Part shown: positions 17,159 to 26,065 of the stretch, piece by piece | Position numbering within the stretch: position 1 is the stretch's first letter | Layout: every line of letters begins with the position of its first letter | DNA from: JBEEPE01 sp964489645 | GTDB lineage: Bacteria > Verrucomicrobiota > Verrucomicrobiia > Chthoniobacterales > Chthoniobacteraceae | Direction of reading: 5' to 3' | NCBI GenBank assembly: GCA_964489645.1 | Contig: CAZAZT010000021.1 | Location: 1 to 35,535, forward strand | DNA length: 35,535 bases | The notes under the pieces: model-generated | Seen by the model: the letters and a program-made list of their open reading frames with translations, nothing else | What the model was told of the DNA's origin: nothing | Database searches by the model: none | Program-made: the position numbers and the translations under genes

Positions 17159-17383
17159 TTAAGCGCGTCTCAGAAAGGACAGGCCCGCTCCTGACAGACC
17201 TGCAAGCTTTCCATCCGGCCCGTAAAGACCCGCACCGGACGGAGCCACACTGAACTGAGGGAAGGATGGGCCACTGGTCTGCTTCGGACCGTAAGGTGGA
17301 AGCTGACGCGAGGCCGCAGCAGCCATCTCGGATGCGGCTGCAGAGGTGATGATCTGAGAGATTCCACTTACGCTAAGAGCCAT
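17159..17383 (-). CDS. Small hypothetical protein, 74 residues
   Basis: Not recognised. The reading frame starts MALSVSGISQIITSAAAS, continues with a Gly/Pro/Ser-rich middle (PPYGPKQTSG, GLYGPDGKLAG) and ends in LRRA. No transmembrane helix or signal peptide is evident. The amphipathic start and Gly/Pro-rich remainder resemble short secreted or structural proteins, but this is weak. A longer in-frame start at 17500 would overlap the 3' end of the preceding gene and is less likely. It sits alone between the propeller gene and glyS. It could be spurious. Confidence 0.45.
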   Translation of the reverse strand: MALSVSGISQIITSAAASEMAAAASRQLPPYGPKQTSGPSFPQFSVAPSGAGLYGPDGKLAGLSGAGLSFLRRA

Positions 17384-17489
17384 AAAAATCTGCTGGTTGT
17401 CAGGAAATTGTGCGTATTCTCGGCTTTCTGGCAAGGAGAAGTTTTCTGGGTGCCATCCCAGCAACTTACCCCCCTTCAAAGCCAAAACC

Positions 17490-20400
17490 TCACGGAACAA
17501 CCGTCATCTTTCCGTTCATGATGACCCAATGGCCGGGGAATGTGCAGACGTACGGATACTCGCCAGGTTCCGAGGGGGCGCGAAACCTCAAGACCTGCCC
17601 GGTATTCGGGTCGAGCAATCGCGTTGCATGAAGAATCTTCTCGTTTTGCGGGATGAACCCTTTCTTCACCCCCTCAGGATCCTTCGCCATCTCGTTCGCC
17701 GCCACCCCCACCTCTTCCAAAGCGCCGGGCCGGACAATCAACAGATTGTGCTGCATCAGGTCCGGATTGCTCACCACCAACTTCACGGGTTGGCCAGGCT
17801 TCACCTTGAACTCCGTGGGAGAGAAAAGCATCCGTTCCGGCACCGTGGTGATCTCAATCGTCGCCACATCCGCCGAGGCATCGAACGCCTTGTCCTGCGC
17901 TGTCACCGCTTGCCGATTCACGGTGAGCTTGCCTCCCCGAATCGCTGCAGCCCGAAGAAAACCCGACACCATCGCATTGGCTGCAGGATCACTTTCCCAA
18001 ACCTTCCGGATGCCCTCCGCCCCAAAGGCACAAGCCAATGCATAGCGCAAGTGATCGCCCATCGGCTGATGCATGATCGGCATAATGGCCTCATACGCCT
18101 CCTTTCCCCCGATGTGACTGCCGGAGATCGCCGCCTCAAGCCGGACCAAACCCGATTCGTCCTCCGCCGCCTTCCGCAGGATCTCCACCCACGGCACCCC
18201 CCTTAAATCATGCCAATGCCGTAGCATGCGAATCGCCGCCGCCCGTGCATGAGGATCCCGATCCGACGCCAAGCGTTGCATCCAGTCCACCCGCGGCCGT
18301 CCGATCGCTCGGGAAACCCACATCGCCTCGGTCAACCGATGCGCGTCAGACCCCGCTCTCGCCACCCATCGGTCCAACGCACCCGCCACCTGCTCCGCAG
18401 GGCGATCCCGCAACTCGCGCCGCGTCCAATAACGGTACCGCGACTCGCCACGCCCAAGGTTCTCCAAAAGCGCGTCAATCGGAACGCCCGCAATCGGGGG
18501 CGGATCCTGAAGCGTGGCGCCCTTCGGAACGACACGCCAGATCCTCCCCGAAGTCCGATCCCTTCTCGGGTCCCGAAGCGAGTACTGGGCATGCCCTTTG
18601 ACGGGATTGTACCAATCGCAAACATACAGGTCCCCGCGCGGCCCGAACCCGACGTCCACGGGAATGAAACTCAAGTTGCTCGAGAACAGGAGATCTCCCA
18701 GATAGCTCTCCTCGTAGTGGTCATCTTTCTCGATCCACTGATGCAACTCGATGCGGTTCGTCGGCTTGTACCGCGCTTTCACAAAGCAACCTTGGAGATC
18801 AGCCGGCCACATCGGGAAGTCGATGAACTCCTGGCCGCACGTGCCCGAATAGGCCGGGAGCTTACCCGCCGCCGGATGCTGCGAAGGATAGGACGGGTTG
18901 GCCGCGCTGAACGCGTTCGCAAAGATCGGGTGACTCGCAACATGATTCCCCCATCGATCAAACGTCACCCCCCACGGGTTCGTGCTCGGATAACTCCCGA
19001 ACGCCACCAACCGCTGCGTCGTAGGCGTGAACTGGAACCATCCGCTGTTCTTCAATCGCACCGGCCCATACGCCGTCTCCACCTGCGAATGATGGAAAAT
19101 CGATTCGCGAATCTGGAGGTCGCCGTCCGGCGTCCAAACAAAGTCGTGCAACGAGTGATGGCTGTCCTCGCAGCCGAATCCCGTCAGAACCCGTTCGCGC
19201 CGGTCCGCTCTGCCATCACCATCCGTATCCTCGAGCAACGTGAGATGCGGTTGTTCCGACACATACGCACCGCGCGCCGTCAGCTCGAACGACAACGGGA
19301 TATGAAGTCCTTCCGCCCACACCGTGCACTTGTCAGCCCGCCCATCATGATCGGTGTCCTCAAGGATCACGATCTTGTCGTTCGGTTCAGCCCCTGGGTA
19401 GACGTGCGGATAAGTGGTTGAACAGGAAACCCAAAGACGACCTCGCGCATCCCACCGCATCTGGATTGGCCGCGCAATTTCGGGGAACTGCTTCTCGGAT
19501 GCGAACAGGTTCACCTCGAACCTCGGGTCCACTTTGAACGCAGCAAGCTCGGCATCCGGCTCAAGCCACTCATTCGCCCCCTTGCCCTGCGCCACGGCCT
19601 CCAGAGGCGGTAGATTGCTTTCGTCCAATTGCTTACCGTGGAAGGTCTTCCCACGAGCGATCTGGTGGATCCGCTGATCCCGGGTCGCCGTCATCAACTC
19701 GAAGTTCCGCATCGCCGGAAGAAAATCTAGGTACCCGTAATCCTTGTTGCGTCCACCAGTGTAATAGAACGTGTTCAAAGGACGATACCTGCGAAAATGC
19801 TGCGCGTTCTTATCCACCACCGCCTGCCGCAACTCCGGGTTGATCGGTGAAGCCGGTTTTCCGGTCAACGCCTCGTGGATCATCCCAGCAATCCGAGCAT
19901 CTCCCTCCATCGTGAAATGCACCCCATTGATCGTGTAGGGTCCGCCTCCTCCTTGAACAAGCCGCTGCGTCGGATGGAACAGATCGATGAACGCAACCCC
20001 CTTCTCCTGAGCGATCTCGCGCATCGCCTCCGCATAAGCCCGCAAGCGCTCGTTGTTACGGCTCCCCGCGGCCACACCGGGAACATCCTCGTTCGCAGGC
20101 GGCGACAACAAGACCACCTTGGCCGCGGAACGCCCATTGAACGCTCGCCCCGACACCGTCTCGATCCATGTGCGAAGCCTGTTCTTGAAGGAAGGCAGCC
20201 CATCCAACCCGGCGAACGACTCGTTGAACCCCCACGCAGCCACGATGATGTCCGCCTTCGCATGCGTCAGGTGCTGGAGCTGCGTCGCGAAGTTGTCCGG
20301 CCGAGGTTGCAGATCCACCTCATCGGCAGACCACGCAAGGTGCCGGAAGGTGAGCTGCTGCTCCGGCATCGTCTGATGAAGCATGGTCTCCAAGTGCCCA

Positions 20401-20645
20401 AAATCCTGTGCGCGATCTAGAAGCGTGTTCCCGACAAAAGCCACCCGATCCCCAAACTGCATCCCCAGCGGCAACGAAGATCTCACTGGCGCAGCGACGG
20501 GACCCACCGGCGCACTGGACGCATAGATGCCGTGCACCTGCAACCCCGCATCCGCGCCGGCAGGCATCGGAGGTGGGCCATCCGCTGAGGATGCGATACG
20601 CGCCAAGACGGGAAGCATGACGATGCCGTGGATGAAGTTTCTCAT
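17490..20645 (-). CDS. Giant secreted fusion: SGNH hydrolase, PVC-type dehydrogenase propeller, HEAT-like region, azurin-like copper domain
   Basis: The protein has 1051 residues. Order: N-terminal signal (about 1-21); SGNH/GDSL hydrolase (about 65-260; GN at 72-73 in VAFVGNTLLDR, and a C-terminal NGVHFTMEGD block with the catalytic-type His); PVC 'membrane-bound dehydrogenase' beta-propeller (about 370-720) with DTDHDGRADK and DTDGDGRADR calcium-type loops; a helical HEAT-like region (about 730-900); and a C-terminal plastocyanin/azurin domain (about 930-1051). The last keeps type-1 copper ligands in azurin spacing: His in MQHN, C1034-x4-H1039-x3-M1043. Related PVC proteins usually end in a CxxCH cytochrome; none is present here, so copper probably replaces heme as the electron acceptor. 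An extracytoplasmic sugar dehydrogenase/deacetylase role is inference. Confidence 0.9.
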   Translation of the reverse strand: MRNFIHGIVMLPVLARIASSADGPPPMPAGADAGLQVHGIYASSAPVGPVAAPVRSSLPLGMQFGDRVAFVGNTLLDRAQDFGHLETMLHQTMPEQQLTFRHLAWSADEVDLQPRPDNFATQLQHLTHAKADIIVAAWGFNESFAGLDGLPSFKNRLRTWIETVSGRAFNGRSAAKVVLLSPPANEDVPGVAAGSRNNERLRAYAEAMREIAQEKGVAFIDLFHPTQRLVQGGGGPYTINGVHFTMEGDARIAGMIHEALTGKPASPINPELRQAVVDKNAQHFRRYRPLNTFYYTGGRNKDYGYLDFLPAMRNFELMTATRDQRIHQIARGKTFHGKQLDESNLPPLEAVAQGKGANEWLEPDAELAAFKVDPRFEVNLFASEKQFPEIARPIQMRWDARGRLWVSCSTTYPHVYPGAEPNDKIVILEDTDHDGRADKCTVWAEGLHIPLSFELTARGAYVSEQPHLTLLEDTDGDGRADRRERVLTGFGCEDSHHSLHDFVWTPDGDLQIRESIFHHSQVETAYGPVRLKNSGWFQFTPTTQRLVAFGSYPSTNPWGVTFDRWGNHVASHPIFANAFSAANPSYPSQHPAAGKLPAYSGTCGQEFIDFPMWPADLQGCFVKARYKPTNRIELHQWIEKDDHYEESYLGDLLFSSNLSFIPVDVGFGPRGDLYVCDWYNPVKGHAQYSLRDPRRDRTSGRIWRVVPKGATLQDPPPIAGVPIDALLENLGRGESRYRYWTRRELRDRPAEQVAGALDRWVARAGSDAHRLTEAMWVSRAIGRPRVDWMQRLASDRDPHARAAAIRMLRHWHDLRGVPWVEILRKAAEDESGLVRLEAAISGSHIGGKEAYEAIMPIMHQPMGDHLRYALACAFGAEGIRKVWESDPAANAMVSGFLRAAAIRGGKLTVNRQAVTAQDKAFDASADVATIEITTVPERMLFSPTEFKVKPGQPVKLVVSNPDLMQHNLLIVRPGALEEVGVAANEMAKDPEGVKKGFIPQNEKILHATRLLDPNTGQVLRFRAPSEPGEYPYVCTFPGHWVIMNGKMTVVP

Positions 20646-20767
20646 AAAGGTTGAGTGGGCGACGCTCCGTTGAAGCGGAGGAGTTGCTGCAGTAACCGCG
20701 TGAGCACGCCCTGAGCCCGATGCAAGGATCCCGTGCTATGCAGCGCAACCACCATCACTGCCATCGT

Positions 20768-21817
20768 TCAGGCGGAGAGCTTCACGTCGACATCAGGACG
20801 AGTGACCACGAATAGGTACTCCTTGTTCCGCAAGTGGCTCACCCTTCCCACCTTTTTCCCCTCCCGATTGTGGATCCCGATCTGCGCGCCCACGTACCGA
20901 CGATAATCCATCTCGATCGTTCTCACGACAGCTTGTCCGCCATGCATCCGGCGCAGGAGATCCTCCATCCCGACCCGTTCCAGATACCCCTCATTGCTGA
21001 AGGAAACCAAGCAAACAGGCGAATGGACCTCCGATAAAAGCGCCTCCATGGCTTGAGGGAAATGCACCCTCGAGTTGAATGCACTGCGCCTCTCTTTCAC
21101 ATCCACGCGCTTGCACGCAATCCCATAAACCGCAGGCTTATCCCAACGCACCAAGGTCTCCCAGATGTGGTAATTCCCAAGATACGAATGTTGGTTGTAC
21201 GGCGGGTCGATGTAGGTGAGATCCACGCCCGCGCGCGCCGCAGCCTCGCGCGCATCCAAGCAGAGCGCCTCGCAACGCCCCGCCGAAGCTCGCGGCAACA
21301 CCGCCGGCATGCGCAACTCCATCGCCTGGTAGGAACGCGAAGCCCAGCTTTTGAGGTAGGCCATCTGGACCCCCGCCGTCGAATCCACTCGATCCGCCGC
21401 CTCCATCAACGACACCAGCAGAACAGCCTCCAAATCCGGAGGTAACCCCTTCAAAGCGATCTCCTCCCGAATCGCATCAATCCGCTCACCATTGCGCGGT
21501 TGGAAAAATCGGGCCCGCTCACAGAACGTCTCCGTGAAGTATCCCGGCCTCCCAGGCAACCGATTGAACTCCGCAATCAAGCGCTCCGCATCGCCAGACA
21601 CATCCTCAAGATCCGCAGCGACATAGCAACGCGCCAGAGCGTGCGCGTACGCGTTGTGATCGTTCGCGATGACACGGTATCCCGCCCCCTTCAACGCATG
21701 CCCCACGCGCGAGGTCCCCGAAAAAAGATCCATGACATTCGGGCCAGGAGCCGAGATCCGGACGGCATCCATGATGACATCCAACAACGCTCTCTTGGAA
21801 CCCAGATACTTGATCAC
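20768..21817 (-). CDS. D12-class N6-adenine DNA methyltransferase
   Basis: It transfers a methyl group from S-adenosylmethionine to adenine N6 in a specific DNA sequence. From GTG 21817 it has 349 residues and begins VIKYLGSKRALL (read as Met), the typical N-terminal motif X of this class; GTG 21883 would add 22 residues with no family resemblance. Motif I is DLFSGTSRVG (30-39, SAM binding), catalytic motif IV DPPY is at 204-207, followed by NQHSYLGNYHIWETL. The order X-I-target-IV fits the alpha/D12 group including Dam. No restriction endonuclease or specificity gene is adjacent, so it appears solitary. The recognition sequence cannot be told. It lies between the soluble Cache receptor gene and the propeller gene on the same strand. 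Confidence 0.88.
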   Translation of the reverse strand: MIKYLGSKRALLDVIMDAVRISAPGPNVMDLFSGTSRVGHALKGAGYRVIANDHNAYAHALARCYVAADLEDVSGDAERLIAEFNRLPGRPGYFTETFCERARFFQPRNGERIDAIREEIALKGLPPDLEAVLLVSLMEAADRVDSTAGVQMAYLKSWASRSYQAMELRMPAVLPRASAGRCEALCLDAREAAARAGVDLTYIDPPYNQHSYLGNYHIWETLVRWDKPAVYGIACKRVDVKERRSAFNSRVHFPQAMEALLSEVHSPVCLVSFSNEGYLERVGMEDLLRRMHGGQAVVRTIEMDYRRYVGAQIGIHNREGKKVGRVSHLRNKEYLFVVTRPDVDVKLSA

Positions 21818-21908
21818 GGTAAAGCAAGATGGTCCGTGCGAAAGCGGATGACCGCAAGCCCGCTCAACACCCGCTAACGCCACCGTGAAACCCCGGTGGC
21901 GCGATGGA

Positions 21909-23006
21909 TCAATGCACCGCTACCGAATCAACCACCTGCTGGAGGATCACCGAATGCCAACCCGTGCAGTAGGTCTCAAATCCCGGCGCCTTCGCGTGCG
22001 CAAGGATGATATGCCGCCCCGACTCGTCGTAGGTCTCCTCAAACGATTTATCCGTGACCCAAATGCGCTCGTGATCAGGGAAATGCAGCATCCCCGAGAG
22101 CGGCATCCCTTGCGTGTCCGCCAAGATCGTCCCGTCCTCACCCAAGATGCAAACCCGCGAGACCTGCTTCTCCTCCAAGGTCAGTGGCGTCCGGTCCACA
22201 ACCGTCTGCGCCAATCCACGCCAGTTGAAGAGGATTCCCAGCACACCGATCGGCGCTCCCGATGATTCTCCGCCCTGTCTCACCGCAGCAGAGTACGCGA
22301 GCACGTATTCCCCGTTGACCAACGGAGAGGCATGCACGATCTCAAATCCGAACTCGTCCCCCGATTGCGTCTGTAAGGCCGCTTTGAACCAGCGCTGCTT
22401 CGCCACGTTCATCCCCATCGACTTGTACCGATCAGGGCGCCCATTCGCGATGACATCACCATTCATATCGGCCACCACCAGATCGAAATACACCGTGTAC
22501 GCATTCAGGATCACCCCCATCCGCTTGCAGGCAAATTCCCGTCGCCCATCGGTGGGCGCCGTCAACACGTTGACCACGCTCGAATCCGTCGCCCACCACC
22601 GGACATCACACGAACGCTCATACAAGTTACGATCGATGAGATCGATGTTGGTCAACGCAAGATCCGCCAACCGCTTCCCCCGCACATCACTCGCAAGCCG
22701 CTCCGAGATGCTCTGCAACTCCTGGATGTCACCCCCCAGCTTGCTGGAAAGCTGGACCGCAACCCGTTTCGTCGTATCCGAAAGTTCGCCCATCTCCGTC
22801 GCCACCACCTCAAAGGACCGGCCCGCCTCTCCCGCACGCGCCGCTTCGATCTTCGCGTTCAACGACAGCAGGCGCGATTGGGTGTTGATGTCGTCGATCT
22901 GCTTCAATGACTTCCGAACCTTCTCACCCAATGAGTTCGCAAGCTGGTGGATCTGCTCGGGTAATCCCACCGTTTCCGTCTGGACCGTTTCTATCGCTTC
23001 ACTCAT
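21909..23006 (-). CDS. Soluble receptor: short MCP-type hairpin followed by a Cache domain
   Basis: The 365-residue protein has no transmembrane segment or signal peptide. Residues about 15-110 form a coiled coil containing an MCP-tip motif, INTQSRLLSLNAKIEAARAGEAG at about 40-62, matching the CheA/CheW-contact hairpin of chemoreceptors. Residues about 115-345 form a Cache-type sensor: ERSCDVRWWATDSSVVNVL near 130-148, FDLVVADMNGDVIANG, and W-F in QRWFKAALQ. The order is reversed relative to canonical MCPs (sensor first, hairpin last). ATG 23006 is preferred; GTG 23030 in frame is an alternative. It is divergent from cheA with a 184-bp shared upstream region, so it probably feeds the same pathway by sensing a cytoplasmic ligand (inference). 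Confidence 0.85.
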   Translation of the reverse strand: MSEAIETVQTETVGLPEQIHQLANSLGEKVRKSLKQIDDINTQSRLLSLNAKIEAARAGEAGRSFEVVATEMGELSDTTKRVAVQLSSKLGGDIQELQSISERLASDVRGKRLADLALTNIDLIDRNLYERSCDVRWWATDSSVVNVLTAPTDGRREFACKRMGVILNAYTVYFDLVVADMNGDVIANGRPDRYKSMGMNVAKQRWFKAALQTQSGDEFGFEIVHASPLVNGEYVLAYSAAVRQGGESSGAPIGVLGILFNWRGLAQTVVDRTPLTLEEKQVSRVCILGEDGTILADTQGMPLSGMLHFPDHERIWVTDKSFEETYDESGRHIILAHAKAPGFETYCTGWHSVILQQVVDSVAVH

Positions 23007-23190
23007 GGAGACGCATTGTGTTTTCGACACATCCCGATCGGGGGGAAGGAAGGAGATGTGACCAGCCTGTCGTCAGGACTTACCGGGACTGGCGCAGCGA
23101 GCGCTATGCCACCCAAGCCTTTTATTGCTTGTCTTATCGATCCAACCCGATTTGCATGCTTGTCCCCTCAGCTCCAGACAATCTTAGGTC

Positions 23191-25464
23191 ATGGGCTCCC
23201 ACCCCGATAGCCAATCCCAGGGGATCAACGCTTACCTACAGCGGATCGCCACGGAATTCGCGTTTCTCGAAGCCGGTTCCAAAGCCGGTATTGAAGCGCT
23301 ACGCAGCCTCATCGAAGAGACCGGCATCGCCGCCACCACCTGCGCCCCGCAACCATTCATCACCGCACTCGAAGAAGGCTTCGATTCCTTGGAACAAGTC
23401 AGCCAATCGGGCGGATGGACCGATGCCTCCATCCAATCCGTCATCGATTGGTACGGCCGCCTCGAGAACATTCTCCTCGAGTGGGAAAAGAAAAAGGCGG
23501 CAAAGGGCAAGCGCCCCGCGATCAGCGAATCCGCTTCCGACTCCGCGCCGCCCACGCCCACTCCCGAACCCCCAACCGAGTCAACCCCAACCCAAAAAGC
23601 CGCTCCCAGCGCGACGCATCCCTCTTCGCCACCGGCTCACACCGGCGATGAACCATCGATGTCTATCGGCACCGTCGATGACCGCGACCTTCTCAACGAA
23701 TTCTGTAACGAAGCTCAAGACCTCCTCCAAGACATCGAAAAAGGAGTGCTGATCCTCGAACAAGACCCGACCCACCGCGAAACCCTGAACAGCGTGTTTC
23801 GCGCGTTCCACACGTTCAAGGGAAGCGCAGGGTACATCGGCCTCGGTCCTGTCAAACTCCTCGCCCACGAACTCGAAAGCCTCCTCGATGCCGCTCGCCG
23901 CGGCGACCTGCCGATCACCACGCCTGTCATCAACGTCATCCTGGCCGGAGGCGACGCACTCCGCCGTTTCATGGAGACCCTCGTCGCCCGTTTGTCCGCG
24001 AACGATGATCACACGCCGATCAGCGTTCCAATCCTCGCGATCATGGACTCCGTCCGAAGGATCCTCAACGGCGAGTCCCTCCCCGCAACCCCCCAACCCG
24101 TCGCAAGCGCCACGCCAGCGCCCCCAGTTGCTCCCGAACCGGTCGCCTCAACACCCCATTCTCCCGCCGTTGAGCCCGTCGCGCCCGCGCCCCCTGTTCA
24201 ATCGTCTCCTGCACCCCAAGCCACTCCCGCGCCGAACACCAAATCCTCCGGGCGTGGAGCCAAGGCCGGTCAAGGCGCAGACGGCCCCACCAACTTCGTC
24301 AAACTCGATACGCTAAAGCTCGATTCCCTGGTGGACCTCGTCGGCGAACTGGTCATCGCTCAATCGATGGTGGTGCAACACCCCGACGTGCAATCGCTCC
24401 AAGATCGTCAACTCGCCAGATTCCTCCGCCAACTGGCCCGTATCACGACCGACCTTCAACACAACGCGATGTCCCTCAGGATGGTACCGATCAGGGGGAC
24501 CTTCCAGAAGATGAACCGCCTCGTGCGCGACCTCGCCTCCTCCCAAGGGAAAAAGATCCAACTCCAACTCGCTGGCGAAGAGACCGAACTGGACCGCAAC
24601 ATCGTCGAGGAACTCTCCGACCCGCTCGTTCACATGATCCGGAACTCCGCGGATCATGGCGTCGAAACACCCGCAGAGCGCGAGGCCAAAGGCAAGAACC
24701 CAACTGGCACCATTCGCCTGCAAGCCTTCCATCAGGGCGGCGGCATCGTCATCCGGATCACCGATGACGGACGCGGCCTCGACAAAGAACGGATCCTTGC
24801 GAAAGCCCTTCAAAAAGGCCTGATCGAACCGAACACCGCACTGTCCGAAAAGGAGATCTTCGAACTCATCTTCGCGCCCGGCTTCTCAACTGCAGAGAAG
24901 GTCACCGAGATCTCGGGAAGAGGCGTCGGCATGGATGTGGTCCGCGGGAACATCTCCCGACTTCGCGGAAGGATCGAGGTCGATTCCGTGCTCGGCCAAG
25001 GATCTACCTTCACCATTTTCTTGCCGCTCACCCTGGCGATCATCGACGGGCTGCTGGTCTCCGTGGGAAGCGAGCGCTTCATCCTCCCAACCCTCTCCGT
25101 CCGAGAGTGTCTCCGCGTCAACGATTCCCAGATCTCCACCGTGCAAGGCAGGGGCGAACTCATCAGCGTTCGAGGCAAGCTCATGCCGCTCACCCGCTTG
25201 GGCGAACTGCTCGGCATCGACCCCATCGCGAAGTGCCCCTCAGAAGGGATCATCGTGGTCGCAGAATCCGGCACCATGTCGCGCTGTCTCCTCGTCGATG
25301 AGATGCTCGGGAAAAAGGAGGTCGTCATCAAATCCCTCGGCGACGCATTCAAGACGCAAAGCCTTCTCTCGGGTGCCGCCATCCTCGGAGATGGCCGCGT
25401 CGCACTCATCCTGGACGTCGATGCGCTCACCAATCTGCGCGCCAAAACCTCCGCACCGAACTAA
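23191..25464 (+). CDS. cheA: Chemotaxis histidine kinase CheA (no P2 domain)
   Basis: A 757-residue autophosphorylating kinase. Order: a helical N-terminal region of unknown role (1-100), Pro/Ser/Thr linker (110-157), Hpt/P1 domain with phosphoacceptor H207 in FRAFHTFKGSAG, a second Pro/Ala-rich linker (about 295-365), P3 dimerisation helices with VDLVGELVIAQS, P4 ATPase (HMIRNSADHG N-box, DDGRGLD, GRGVGMDVV, GQGSTF) and P5 CheW-like domain. The usual P2 receiver-docking domain between P1 and P3 is replaced by low-complexity linker. It starts the che operon; cheW follows after 39 nt. Expected partners are CheW, the MCP at 26066, CheB and the receiver-cyclase. No Shine-Dalgarno. A weak GACAAT hexamer lies 8 nt before ATG. 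Confidence 0.95.
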   Translation: MGSHPDSQSQGINAYLQRIATEFAFLEAGSKAGIEALRSLIEETGIAATTCAPQPFITALEEGFDSLEQVSQSGGWTDASIQSVIDWYGRLENILLEWEKKKAAKGKRPAISESASDSAPPTPTPEPPTESTPTQKAAPSATHPSSPPAHTGDEPSMSIGTVDDRDLLNEFCNEAQDLLQDIEKGVLILEQDPTHRETLNSVFRAFHTFKGSAGYIGLGPVKLLAHELESLLDAARRGDLPITTPVINVILAGGDALRRFMETLVARLSANDDHTPISVPILAIMDSVRRILNGESLPATPQPVASATPAPPVAPEPVASTPHSPAVEPVAPAPPVQSSPAPQATPAPNTKSSGRGAKAGQGADGPTNFVKLDTLKLDSLVDLVGELVIAQSMVVQHPDVQSLQDRQLARFLRQLARITTDLQHNAMSLRMVPIRGTFQKMNRLVRDLASSQGKKIQLQLAGEETELDRNIVEELSDPLVHMIRNSADHGVETPAEREAKGKNPTGTIRLQAFHQGGGIVIRITDDGRGLDKERILAKALQKGLIEPNTALSEKEIFELIFAPGFSTAEKVTEISGRGVGMDVVRGNISRLRGRIEVDSVLGQGSTFTIFLPLTLAIIDGLLVSVGSERFILPTLSVRECLRVNDSQISTVQGRGELISVRGKLMPLTRLGELLGIDPIAKCPSEGIIVVAESGTMSRCLLVDEMLGKKEVVIKSLGDAFKTQSLLSGAAILGDGRVALILDVDALTNLRAKTSAPN

Positions 25465-25503
25465 CACGCCCGCTCGTAAGATCCGCCCAACCACCCCGTT
25501 TCC

Positions 25504-26016
25504 ATGAACATCGAGGCCAAATCGGAACAACTCCCGCCCCCCGGCAAATACCTGACGTTCCGGGTCGAGAAAGAGCGTTACAGCCTTCCCGTCCTGAAAG
25601 TCCGCGAGATCATGCGCCTGTGCCCGATCACCACCGTGCCGCGCATGCCCGCCTACCTGAAAGGCGTCATCAACCTCCGTGGAAAGATCGTCCCCATCGT
25701 CGACCTCCGCTCCCGTTTCCGCCTCCCCCCGCTCGAGAACAACGACCGCACCTGCATCGTCGTCGTCCAACTCGCCACCGGCTCAAAAGGCGTCATGGGC
25801 GTCATCGTCGACGCAGTCGAAGATGTCTCCTCGTTCACAGATGCCGATATCGAGCCGACACCAGACTTCGGCGACCTCGTCGAAACCAAGTTCATCCTCG
25901 GCATGTCAAAGTCGAGAGGTGTCGTGAAAACCATCCTCGATATCGATCAGATCCTTCTCGTCGATGGCGACCTCACCCTCCCTGTCTTCGAGCCGACCGC
26001 CGAACCCAACACGTAA
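25504..26016 (+). CDS. cheW: Chemotaxis coupling protein CheW
   Basis: A 170-residue single-domain adaptor joining CheA to chemoreceptor tips. The SH3-like double barrel is recognisable from YLTFRVEKERYSLPVLKVREI near the start, the strong family block LKGVINLRGKIVPIVDLR (about 58-75), the GVIVDAVEDV segment and the closing ILDIDQIL. Length is normal. It lies 39 nt after cheA and 49 nt before the MCP gene in one operon. The short stop-to-start spacers in this operon are C-rich and lack Shine-Dalgarno sequences. Confidence 0.96.
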   Translation: MNIEAKSEQLPPPGKYLTFRVEKERYSLPVLKVREIMRLCPITTVPRMPAYLKGVINLRGKIVPIVDLRSRFRLPPLENNDRTCIVVVQLATGSKGVMGVIVDAVEDVSSFTDADIEPTPDFGDLVETKFILGMSKSRGVVKTILDIDQILLVDGDLTLPVFEPTAEPNT

Positions 26017-26065
26017 GCCTCCTTGCCCGCTCAAGAATTCAACTCACAACCAACCGGCATCTCTT

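Noticed and set aside
18249..19421. 390-codon open frame on the plus strand
   Set aside because: It lies wholly antisense to the well-supported propeller fusion and its translation is Arg/Pro-rich, a high-GC shadow frame.
21818..21883. GTG 21883 as the methyltransferase start
   Set aside because: It would put 22 residues before the family's usual N-terminal IKYLGSKR motif; GTG 21817 fits better, though the longer form is not excluded.
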